From JANQLU01 sp964434955 (lineage in GTDB: Bacteria > Planctomycetota > Planctomycetia > Pirellulales > Pirellulaceae), in contig CAYSXI010000278.1 of the NCBI GenBank assembly GCA_964434955.1, positions 1 to 5,270 on the forward strand: 5,270 bases of DNA, in the 5' to 3' direction. Under the pieces are notes generated by a model. The model was not told where the DNA came from and did not search any database. It saw only the letters and a program-made list of their open reading frames with translations. Both the position numbers and the translations under genes were made by a program. This document shows, piece after piece, positions 1 to 5,270 of the stretch. Position 1 is the first letter of the stretch. Each line of letters starts with the position of its first letter.

Positions 1-179
1 TGAAACAAGACAGTTGATTCGGACGCATTTCCATGAATGACACGGACATCCAGATCGTTGTCGATTAAATCGAGCTTGTGTTTGTCACAATCAACGATCG
101 TCACGTTGATCTGGTTTCGGCAAAGCAAATCGGCGATTGCGGTACCAACGGTTCCTGCACCGAGAATGACAACGTTCAT
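1..179 (-). CDS. trkA: Trk potassium uptake regulator TrkA, N-terminal part (runs off left edge)
   Basis: The 59 visible residues begin MNVVILGAGTVG and form the first half of a Rossmann (RCK/TrkA-N) fold. The glycine motif GAGTVG lies at residues 7-12. The second strand, VTIVDCD, ends in an acidic residue (D30) placed to bind the NAD ribose. The later strand and loop, VRVIHGNAS at 45-53, match the usual V.GD.t/GNas segment of TrkA. In this family the protein sits on the cytoplasmic face of the TrkH/TrkG potassium channel and gates it through NAD(H) or ATP binding. The ATG at 177-179 is preceded by only a weak GGA, five bases upstream. A strong terminator for the upstream gene lies 83 bases before the start, so trkA probably has its own promoter. 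The C-terminal half, normally a TrkA-C domain and often a second RCK unit, is outside the window. A different RCK-domain protein is possible, but the N-terminus is very TrkA-like. Confidence 0.88.
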   Translation of the reverse strand, partial: MNVVILGAGTVGTAIADLLCRNQINVTIVDCDKHKLDLIDNDLDVRVIHGNASESTVLF

Positions 180-215
180 ATTGATCCGAGAAAGGACACG
201 AAATGCAAACGAACG

Positions 216-242
216 ATGATAGCGGATTCGCGCAACGTTCAA
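216..242 (-). promoter_or_regulatory. Candidate sigma70-type promoter for trkA
   Basis: Read on the minus strand, TTGAAC (237-242) is followed after 15 bases by TATCAT (216-221), about 37 bases before the trkA start codon. The -10 differs from consensus at one position. The spacer is short; TTTGAA with a 16-base spacer is an alternative -35. Its place between the upstream gene's terminator and trkA makes a promoter here likely, but these exact boxes are a weak call. Confidence 0.3.
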
Positions 243-261
243 AACCGCCAAACCAAAGGGC

Positions 262-290
262 ACAAAAAAACCCGGTGTTTCCACCGGGTT
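262..290 (-). terminator. Rho-independent terminator of the large secreted-protein gene
   Basis: On the minus strand the sequence is AACCCGGTG, a GAAA loop, then CACCGGGTT running into a tract of seven T (264-270). This is a perfect 9-bp stem with a GNRA-type tetraloop and U-tract. It lies 24 bases after the TAG stop of the gene at 315-2199 and upstream of trkA, so it separates the two transcripts. On the plus strand no T-tract follows the hairpin, so it acts in one direction only. Confidence 0.88.
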
Positions 291-314
291 GGCATCCATC
301 CAATGGATCGATGA

Positions 315-2199
315 CTACTTTTTATTCGTCTCTTCGGGTTTCCCAGGCTTCAAACCGAAGAACATGATGTGGAAGCCAGTATCATCGCTGGTGACAAATC
401 CACCGGCCGGTGGGAAGTAGTGTTTGATGTCATCAAATTCGGGAAGCGGCGAATCTTCGAAGACGTCGCGTAGACGACGAACGTAGTCGTTGTCCTCGGC
501 GCCCTGATTCATCAACTCTTTCGTGTTGTCACTTCCGGCAAGATCAAACATCAGTCGCATCGACTCAGCTGGGCGATTGAAAGTCGTAATCGAAGGCAGC
601 TGAGTTCCGAGCTGCCGTTCCATTTCCTTGATGATCTTTGCATATTCTTCGTCATCCGCCAGCGAATCTTCATCGCCCTGATTAACCTTGATGATGTGCT
701 TCAGGAATTCCTTGCTTTCGGTCAGGATGAAGTAATCATCCAGGATCATGAAGACAGGAGTACCCTGTCGGATTTCAACATTCACGCCTGGCTCCGAGTC
801 ATCGCCACGTTCTTCACGGCGTTGACGTCGAAACTCTTCAATCCGCTCGGCACGTTCTTCGGCAGCGCCTTCACGTTCGCCCCAATATTTTTTGCCTTCG
901 AAAGTGTATTCCTGGAGCGCATCGGGGTTATCTTCCAGGATTCGGTCCAGGACCTTTTTCATCACGCCTTCAAACTTCTCAACATCGTCAAGCTTGATTG
1001 CGATCAAGTTACTTTGGCTGTTGAGTCGGGCCGGACGTTCCATCCACGTCACCCAGGTAATTCGACCGTCGAGACTTCCAATGAAGTCTTCATTGAAGTC
1101 GATGTCGATCTCCTGATTGATGTTTTCATCGATCATTTGTTCAAAGAAGCCGTCGGACTGAAAAGCGTCGNNNNNNNNNNNNNTCCGACATGAATTTCTT
1201 GGCATTGATGTTTGCCGTCATGTACGAAATGCAATCCTTGGGAACCCAGGGCTCGGGGTCATTCATGCCCGGCTTGAGGGCAATCATTTCGAAGATCCCA
1301 TTACGCGGGCTCGAAAGTAAAATGTGAGCGTGGAGGATACTGTCGTACCCCTCTTGGTTGTAAACAACGCTTCCGCCAACTCCCAGCAATCCATCAAGCC
1401 CCAGCGTTGGGAGAAACGCGAGTGCGACACGTGCACCGACATTGCCGCGCGTGAATGCTTTGTACATTTCGATCGGGTCGAGGAAGAACGCCATCTCAGG
1501 AGGATCGTCGTTCTTGCCACGACATTTGTTCATGATCGTGATGAACTTACGATTCTGGGCAAGCGTCTTCTGGTCACCTTCGTAGGTGCCTTGCCACTGG
1601 GCCCAGATGTAGCTGATAACGTCTTTGTTGGAAGAAAAAACGTAAGTACCTTCGTGAACAAAGTAGTAAACGCCTTCGTCGCCATCATTCACGAAATTAA
1701 GCTCGAGGCCATCTTCCAATTCCTCAGTTTCAACCGTCGCGCCGTCAGCTTCTGCAAGTTCCTTACCGCGATCCAAAAGCTTGCCGGCGGTTTCCGACTC
1801 GGGATCGACGTCGATGAAAAATACTGGCACCGGGTCTTCTCGTTTCAAAGCAACCAGTCCGAAACAGATTTCACCCTGCGGTACCTCGAAAAGTTGTTCC
1901 AGTTCCAAACCGGCAACTTCTTCCTTAACATCATCAAACGCGCTGGCTGCTTCCCCGTACAATGCTTCGACAAAGGGACGCATTTTTTCGTCGCGCATCA
2001 TTTGGCCGAAAGCCGACTCGTTCATTTTTTCTTTCAACGAGTTGACGTCGTTGACTTGAACGTAAGCAACCGTCGAATCCGGCAGCAATTCCGGAGCTTT
2101 TTTCCGCGGCTCCGATTTCTTGTCCTGTCCGATCAGCCCCGTCGCCATCAGCGACAGGACGAGCACCATTGCAAAAATGGGGCGATACGTAGTTTTCAC
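315..2199 (-). CDS. Large acidic secreted protein with internal duplication, function unknown (split by assembly gap)
   Basis: Two minus-strand reading frames, 1184-2199 and 315-1170, meet at a 13-base N run and together read as one protein of about 627 residues. The start is GTG at 2197-2199, with GGGAG six bases upstream and an in-frame stop just beyond, so no longer start fits. Residues 1-24 are a signal peptide: K2 and R6, then a hydrophobic stretch to GLIG, with likely cleavage before Q25. There is no lipobox cysteine and no later membrane segment, so the product should be exported and soluble. The mature protein is rich in Asp and Glu. Two similar halves are visible: residues 39-311 (starting LPDSTVAYVQVND, ending LKPG) and about 320-619 (starting VPKDCISYMTANI, ending LKPG). 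The second half carries a Glu/Arg-rich helical insert at about 439-467. I recognise the style from planctomycete hypothetical exported proteins but can assign no enzymatic family; there is no catalytic motif that I can name. Confidence 0.85.
1171..1183. other. Assembly gap (13 Ns) inside the secreted-protein gene
   Basis: Thirteen undetermined bases. On the minus strand the coding frame enters the gap after TCG GA and leaves it as C GAC GCT. For the two sides to be one frame the true gap must be a multiple of three, such as 12 bases, so the 13 is an estimate or one base is wrong. The apparent frameshift is therefore an assembly artefact rather than a pseudogene signal, and the true missing length is unknown. 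Confidence 0.95.
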
Positions 2200-2205
2200 G
2201 AAAAA

Positions 2206-2210
2206 CTCCC
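2206..2210 (-). promoter_or_regulatory. Ribosome binding site fixing the GTG start at 2199
   Basis: On the minus strand GGGAG is followed by TTTTTC and then GTG, a six-base spacing. No ATG lies in frame between this site and the upstream stop at 2221-2223, so the site decides the start codon of the secreted-protein gene. Confidence 0.6.
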
Positions 2211-2268
2211 GATATTTGTTTCAAAATGACTGTTAAGAGTCGTAAATGCCTTTGATTAAACGATTTAA

Positions 2269-2352
2269 CCCTCGAAAGCGGCCGGGGGTTTCGAGATACA
2301 TCAAACTATGCTGATTTTTCTATTTTGACCTGATCCAACGTTTTTTCGAGGG
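2269..2352. repeat. Three-copy inverted element CCCTCGAAA / TTTCGAG in the divergent intergenic region
   Basis: The arm CCCTCGAAA (2269-2277) can pair with TTTCGAG (2289-2295; seven pairs, 11-base loop GCGGCCGGGGG). It can instead pair with TTTCGAGGG (2344-2352; nine pairs, 66 bases between the arms). The two pairings exclude each other. The element lies between two divergent genes for exported proteins. It might be a set of operator half-sites or a leader-RNA switch, or it might be chance. No T-run in the right place marks any of the hairpins as a terminator. Apart from this and the ribosome binding sites, I see no clear promoter in 2200-2472. Confidence 0.5.
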
Positions 2353-2460
2353 CCAATTGCGAAACTGGATAGGGCCATCGATGTTAAATTGACTGCAGAC
2401 TCCAACTTTCCGAGTATTAGAATATTGGAATCCTCCAAATCGCCCACAACCCTGAATTTG

Positions 2461-2465
2461 AAGGA
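2461..2465 (+). promoter_or_regulatory. Ribosome binding site fixing the GTG start at 2473
   Basis: AAGGA lies seven bases before GTG (2473-2475). That start places a clean signal peptide at the N-terminus. The longer reading frame from TTG at 2389 would put 28 non-hydrophobic residues before the signal peptide. An ATG at 2466 is in another frame and stops after four codons. Confidence 0.7.
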
Positions 2466-2472
2466 ATGGATC

Positions 2473-3165
2473 GTGAATAGGTCTTTATTGGTAGTTGTTG
2501 CGGTCGGCTCGCTCCTGTTTTCCGCTCCCCTGATCGCTCAGGATGGAGGTGGAGGTGGAAATGTCGGAGGAAATACCGGAGGCGGTGACAATTCGGTGGT
2601 TCCCGCCGTTTTGCCGACAACCAATAACACCGGTGGTGGAAATACCGGAACCACTGGGCAAGGTCGACAGATCGACCCCAACGCGATCTTGAATTCGATC
2701 TTTTCGGGTGAGGAAATCGCAGTTCAGGAAGACGAGCGCCAACAAAATTTCGTTGGAAACCGTTCGGATCTCTACTTCCACCCCTACAGTTTCTACAACG
2801 AAAACGGCCTTGGCTCGATTGGACAAGGCGGCGCCGGTCGGACAACCGGTGGTCGCGGTGGCGGAGGCGGAGCCCAAAACTTCTTCGTCGTCACGCGTCG
2901 TTCGATTCGCTCTCGAGTCCGAGCGACCTTCGCTCATCCGACCGTTCCCAACAACGTGCGTTCACAAGCGTATAACAATCGGCTTGCACGAATCCCAGGA
3001 ATGGCAACGGTCTCGAATTCGGTCCGCATGCAAGTCAACGGACGAGTTGCAACGCTGACTGGAACAGTAAGAACGAAAGAACAAAAAGGCCTGGTCGAGC
3101 GACAAGCGAGATTGGAGCCTGGCGTTTTCCAGATCGTCAATCAAATAAAGATCGCCGGCAACTAA
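2473..3165 (+). CDS. Secreted Gly-rich protein with C-terminal BON-like domain
   Basis: The protein has 230 residues from the GTG start. Residues 1-22 are a signal peptide (NRS, then a hydrophobic core, ending PLIA) with likely cleavage before Q23. A low-complexity Gly/Asn/Thr region follows at 25-62. A more ordinary stretch (about 63-112, including IDPNAILNSIF and DLYFHPYSFYNENG) comes next, then a second Gly-rich linker at about 113-133. The C-terminus, about 179-227, has the BON pattern: VRMQVNGRVATLTGTV, a helix with KEQKGLVERQA, then PGVFQIVNQIKI. BON domains (named from OsmY) are small alpha/beta modules in periplasmic and outer-membrane proteins, thought to bind lipid or other envelope components. 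An exported envelope-associated role is inferred. The gene is divergent from the acidic secreted protein, ends in its own terminator and converges on the HTTM gene. No enzyme motif is visible. Confidence 0.82.
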   Translation: MNRSLLVVVAVGSLLFSAPLIAQDGGGGGNVGGNTGGGDNSVVPAVLPTTNNTGGGNTGTTGQGRQIDPNAILNSIFSGEEIAVQEDERQQNFVGNRSDLYFHPYSFYNENGLGSIGQGGAGRTTGGRGGGGGAQNFFVVTRRSIRSRVRATFAHPTVPNNVRSQAYNNRLARIPGMATVSNSVRMQVNGRVATLTGTVRTKEQKGLVERQARLEPGVFQIVNQIKIAGN

Positions 3166-3186
3166 TTGCCATCCATGGATTCCACC

Positions 3187-3214
3187 AAGCCCGATTTCTG
3201 ATCGGGCTTTTTTT
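3187..3214 (+). terminator. Rho-independent terminator of the BON-domain gene
   Basis: A perfect 9-bp stem, AAGCCCGAT (3187-3195) and ATCGGGCTT (3201-3209), encloses a five-base loop and runs into seven T (3208-3214). It starts 21 bases after the TAA stop. No T-tract follows on the opposite strand, so it does not serve the convergent gene. Confidence 0.9.
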
Positions 3215-3250
3215 ATCTACCTTCCACGAGCCTGGATTCAAGATCAATCG

Positions 3251-3273
3251 AAAATTGCGACATCGATTGTCGC
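3251..3273 (-). terminator. Weak candidate terminator for the HTTM gene
   Basis: On the minus strand GCGACA, loop ATCGA, TGTCGC is followed by AATTTT. The stem is only six pairs and the T-run four, about 67 bases after the HTTM stop. It is the only hairpin in the right place that I found in the convergent intergenic stretch, but it may not be functional. Confidence 0.3.
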
Positions 3274-3339
3274 GGGCGGACTTGGCTGCCAACCATGAAC
3301 TGCCACTCGATACCCGCTGGAACTCCAATCAGGGAAAGT

Positions 3340-4905
3340 CTAAAAGAATTCGCCATTCTCGAATTGCTTGAATTCGCGATCGAAAATACTCCCCGCCTTC
3401 GAACGATCTACCCAAACGCGATGCGTTTGATCGATACCGTTGAACCCGGGACCAATCATGTGGCGGTAGCATAAAAGCCGAAAGTGTTTGACTTGCTCTT
3501 CTTTTGGGTGACTTTCATTCCATCGATCAACGTAGTAGTCGGCCAAGGCTTCGCGAAACAAGACCTGGAGTTCCGTGACATCGTTGGGGTTGTGCTCCGG
3601 GTGCACCAAATTTCGATGCAGTTTTCGAAGGTGATGGTACTTGAGCTTCAACCGAATGCTCTCCGGCTTTTCGTAGCTCAATGCCTCGCCACTGAACAAA
3701 TCCACCATTTTTCCGTTGTTCAATTGGGCTTCGTAGACGAACCACGGGCTCTCTCGAGGAGGACGGTCGAACATCTGAAAATGCTGGTCCAACATGGTCA
3801 GCCGCCCGACGACTTCGACGGGAAGCGGCAAAAATCGCCGCTCATAGTTAACAAATATGTTGTTGATGTTCCAAAACACAATCAGCAAAACGAAAGCCAA
3901 CCCCGGAACTTTGAACGCAAGACGATAGGCCGAGGATGGCTTCGCTTCGCCAACCGACTGCCGGTCTTTTCGAAATTCCGCAAGCCAATTCCTGCCGTTA
4001 AAAACGACCATGGGGACGAACACGAGCCAGCAAATCATGCTGATAAATGAAAACAACCCTATCGACATCGTGAATGCGATCGAGAGGTGGAGCACCCAGT
4101 AAAGCACAATGTTCGCCAATCGCATCCAATGATTCTTGTAAGGGACTAGTAGCAAGAGCGGACTCACCACTTCGCCCCAGACAGTCGCCCAGGTAACCAA
4201 TTTCAACAGCTCGGGATAGGCCAGTAACTCGCGGCCCAAAGGTTTGACATAAATGTCCAACCGCATCACGAACTCCATCGCATTGCCTGAAAACCAGACC
4301 TCGTTGCATTTCGAGAACCCGGTAAAAAAGTACATGCAGCCAAACTGAATCAGCAGTCCGGCAGTCGCCAAGTTACAAATCCACCGGCGATTGTCGCTGT
4401 TGTTTCGCTTGAAGAAGATTGAATCCATCGACCACACTCGGCCCAACGGCAGGAAGATCGACCAGAACAACATCATCTTCAAAATCATATCGCCCGAACT
4501 CAGAATCAAAGGATTTCGAGCATGCAGCGAAGCGACCAGGAGGAAGCTGGCAATCGTCGCGATCCGAGTGAAACAGCCGAAGATCAACAGGATTGCAAAT
4601 GCACCGGCCAAGAAAAACATGAAGTTCAGGTATTCGACAGAACCTGAAAAATGATGGAACGAAACCAGCGGCCACTGAAAGCTTTCGGAAAACACCCACT
4701 GCCAATAGCCACTGGCCACATCGCGGGTGACGATTCCCTCATCGGTATACATCAACGCCCGGGTGGGCCAGCGAAGAATCAGGTCAGCAATGATCATCAA
4801 TCCGGCCGCGACGCGAAACAATGCGAGGGCGCGGACATCCGTTCCAAAAACGAGCGCCCAGCGTTCTCGCCACGTCAGCTTTGAATTGGTACCTGCTTCT
4901 AACAT
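3340..4905 (-). CDS. HTTM domain membrane protein (vitamin K-dependent gamma-carboxylase-like)
   Basis: The protein has 521 residues, starting at ATG 4903-4905 (MLEAGTNSKLTWRERW). The frame is open to 5073, but the extra 56 residues look non-coding and contain the likely promoter. HTTM hallmarks appear in order: LALFRVAAGLMIIADLILR (TM1, about 27-45), YTDEGIV, a pair of segments at 92-134, RNPLILSSGD then FWSIFLPLG (130-155) and WSMD (158). Next come a segment ending YFFTGFSKCNEVW (192-204), LLLLVP (about 250-255), two segments in 263-302, and a last one at 336-351. A soluble tail of about 170 residues includes FQMFDRPP and VDLFSGE, typical of bacterial HTTM proteins. K199 falls where the proposed catalytic lysine (K218) of human gamma-glutamyl carboxylase lies, in an alignment made from memory. 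Bacterial HTTM proteins mostly have no known substrate, so carboxylation is not claimed. No clear Shine-Dalgarno is visible. Confidence 0.88.
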   Translation of the reverse strand: MLEAGTNSKLTWRERWALVFGTDVRALALFRVAAGLMIIADLILRWPTRALMYTDEGIVTRDVASGYWQWVFSESFQWPLVSFHHFSGSVEYLNFMFFLAGAFAILLIFGCFTRIATIASFLLVASLHARNPLILSSGDMILKMMLFWSIFLPLGRVWSMDSIFFKRNNSDNRRWICNLATAGLLIQFGCMYFFTGFSKCNEVWFSGNAMEFVMRLDIYVKPLGRELLAYPELLKLVTWATVWGEVVSPLLLLVPYKNHWMRLANIVLYWVLHLSIAFTMSIGLFSFISMICWLVFVPMVVFNGRNWLAEFRKDRQSVGEAKPSSAYRLAFKVPGLAFVLLIVFWNINNIFVNYERRFLPLPVEVVGRLTMLDQHFQMFDRPPRESPWFVYEAQLNNGKMVDLFSGEALSYEKPESIRLKLKYHHLRKLHRNLVHPEHNPNDVTELQVLFREALADYYVDRWNESHPKEEQVKHFRLLCYRHMIGPGFNGIDQTHRVWVDRSKAGSIFDREFKQFENGEFF

Positions 4906-4939
4906 CGATCGAACCGCAATGAGTCGTCTTTCGCCTTGA

Positions 4940-4970
4940 ATTATAGCTTTCGGCAAGGGTCGCAAATCAA
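4940..4970 (-). promoter_or_regulatory. Candidate sigma70-type promoter for the HTTM gene
   Basis: On the minus strand a perfect TATAAT (4940-4945) lies 34 bases before the ATG at 4905, giving a leader of about 28 bases. The -35 is less certain: TTGATT (4965-4970) with a long 19-base spacer, or TTGCGA (4960-4965) with a short 14-base one. Its position supports the ATG at 4905 over the upstream start and suggests that the gene is transcribed separately from tsaD. Confidence 0.5.
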
Positions 4971-5045
4971 ATCTTTTTTGACTTGGAATCGTCGCCTGGA
5001 ATCCAGGAAGTGCTTGCCAATGCAACAAGCTGTAGGGACTTTGAC

Positions 5046-5091
5046 GATATTTCCGCGCGGTTTTACGGGACATTTCCGCGCAGGTTCGGGG
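5046..5091. repeat. Imperfect tandem repeat, two 23-bp copies, between tsaD and the HTTM gene
   Basis: Copy one (5046-5068) and copy two (5069-5091) match at 17 of 23 positions. They share the exact 10-mer ATTTCCGCGC at 5049-5058 and 5072-5081. A spacing of about two helical turns would suit a protein-binding direct repeat upstream of the HTTM promoter. It could also be a remnant duplication. Confidence 0.5.
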
Positions 5092-5140
5092 GGAACAAAA
5101 TTAGGCAAGTGATCGTTGGATACGACCGTTGGCGCGCCCG

Positions 5141-5270
5141 TCAATTCCGAACAAGTCCGGGGGTAATGTCGATATCCAAGGGCTCGAATTCGCCAGCCAG
5201 AAATTTCTCGACGGCAATTGCTCCCATCACCGCATTGTCGGTACACAATTCCATTGGCGCGATGTGTAGC
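5141..5270 (-). CDS. tsaD: tRNA N6-adenosine threonylcarbamoyltransferase TsaD, C-terminal end (runs off right edge)
   Basis: The last 42 codons are visible, with a TGA stop at 5141-5143. They read LHIAPMELCTDNAVMGAIA, then VEKFLAGEFEPLDIDITPGL. The LCTDNA-M-A block is the C-terminal signature of the TsaD/Kae1/Qri7 family, and its Asp is one of the metal ligands of the active site. TsaD, with TsaB and TsaE, transfers the threonylcarbamoyl group made by TsaC to A37 of tRNAs that read ANN codons (t6A), in the cytoplasm. The second Ala of the common CTDNAAM form is Val here, a mild change. The short tail after the motif, ending DITPGLVRN, is normal in kind. No convincing terminator follows the stop. 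The N-terminal ATPase-fold part, with the HxxxH metal motif, is outside the window. Confidence 0.87.
   Translation of the reverse strand, partial: LHIAPMELCTDNAVMGAIAVEKFLAGEFEPLDIDITPGLVRN

Noticed and set aside
1324..2229. A 301-codon open frame on the plus strand, opposite the secreted-protein gene
   Set aside because: It is antisense to a gene with a signal peptide, ribosome binding site and terminator. Its product has no recognisable domain and has the Phe/His/Arg-rich look of a complementary-strand shadow.
2389..2423. Possible promoter TTGACT ... TAGAAT before the BON-domain gene
   Set aside because: The boxes are good individually, but the spacing is 23 bases, or 20 to the weaker TATTAG, which is too long for a standard sigma70 promoter.
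2389..2472. Longer start (TTG at 2389) for the BON-domain gene
   Set aside because: It would place 28 polar residues before the signal peptide, while the GTG at 2473 has AAGGA at a good distance.
3484..4050. A 188-codon plus-strand open frame inside the HTTM gene
   Set aside because: It is the shadow of a strongly supported HTTM coding frame, with no domain or ribosome binding site of its own.
4995..5007. Short hairpin CCTGG-AAT-CCAGG downstream of tsaD
   Set aside because: The five-pair stem has a three-base loop and no following T-run, so I do not call it the tsaD terminator.
4906..5073. N-terminal extension of the HTTM protein to the ATG at 5073
   Set aside because: The extra 56 residues are basic and unlike HTTM N-termini, the stretch contains a perfect TATAAT, and the HTTM domain begins normally after the ATG at 4905.
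5131..5138. Palindrome GGCGCGCC just after the tsaD stop
   Set aside because: An 8-bp GC palindrome without further context is likely chance.
1..5270. CRISPR array, tRNA or rRNA, insertion sequence, toxin-antitoxin or defence genes
   Set aside because: I looked for regular repeats, cloverleaf-like sequences, transposase motifs and small paired genes and found none that I could support.

Overview
The window looks like chromosomal DNA of a planctomycete, most likely of the Pirellulaceae type. This is an inference from gene style: sparse, mostly single-gene transcription units, GTG starts, a large acidic secreted protein of a kind common in planctomycetes, a Gly-rich secreted BON protein and an HTTM membrane protein. 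No marker here fixes the taxon. A run of 13 Ns at 1171-1183 shows that this is a draft assembly, possibly metagenomic.

Layout from left to right: (1) the N-terminus of TrkA, the NAD-binding regulator of Trk potassium uptake, on the minus strand and running off the left edge (1-179). (2) A strong minus-strand terminator (262-290) closing the next gene. (3) A large secreted acidic protein on the minus strand (315-2199), interrupted by the N gap. The two reading frames on either side of the gap are one gene of about 627 codons, and the protein appears to be an internal duplication of a roughly 270-300 residue unit. (4) A divergent intergenic region (2200-2472) with three copies of a CTCGAAA/TTTCGAG element that could form alternative hairpins. 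(5) A plus-strand gene (2473-3165) for a 230-residue secreted protein with Gly-rich linkers and a C-terminal BON-like domain, followed by a clear terminator. (6) A minus-strand gene (3340-4905) for a 521-residue multi-pass HTTM (vitamin K-dependent gamma-carboxylase-like) protein, with a good -10 box upstream. (7) The C-terminal end of TsaD, the t6A tRNA-modification enzyme, on the minus strand at the right edge (5141-5270).

The genes do not form an obvious pathway. Each complete gene seems to be its own unit, with terminators or promoters between them. The two divergent genes both encode exported proteins with GTG starts and may share regulation, but that is only suggested by position. I see no RNA genes, CRISPR array, insertion sequence, phage gene or defence system. 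I do not see evidence for a previously undescribed system. The points most worth checking are the HTTM protein's conserved lysine, the internally duplicated secreted protein and the alternative hairpins in the divergent region.
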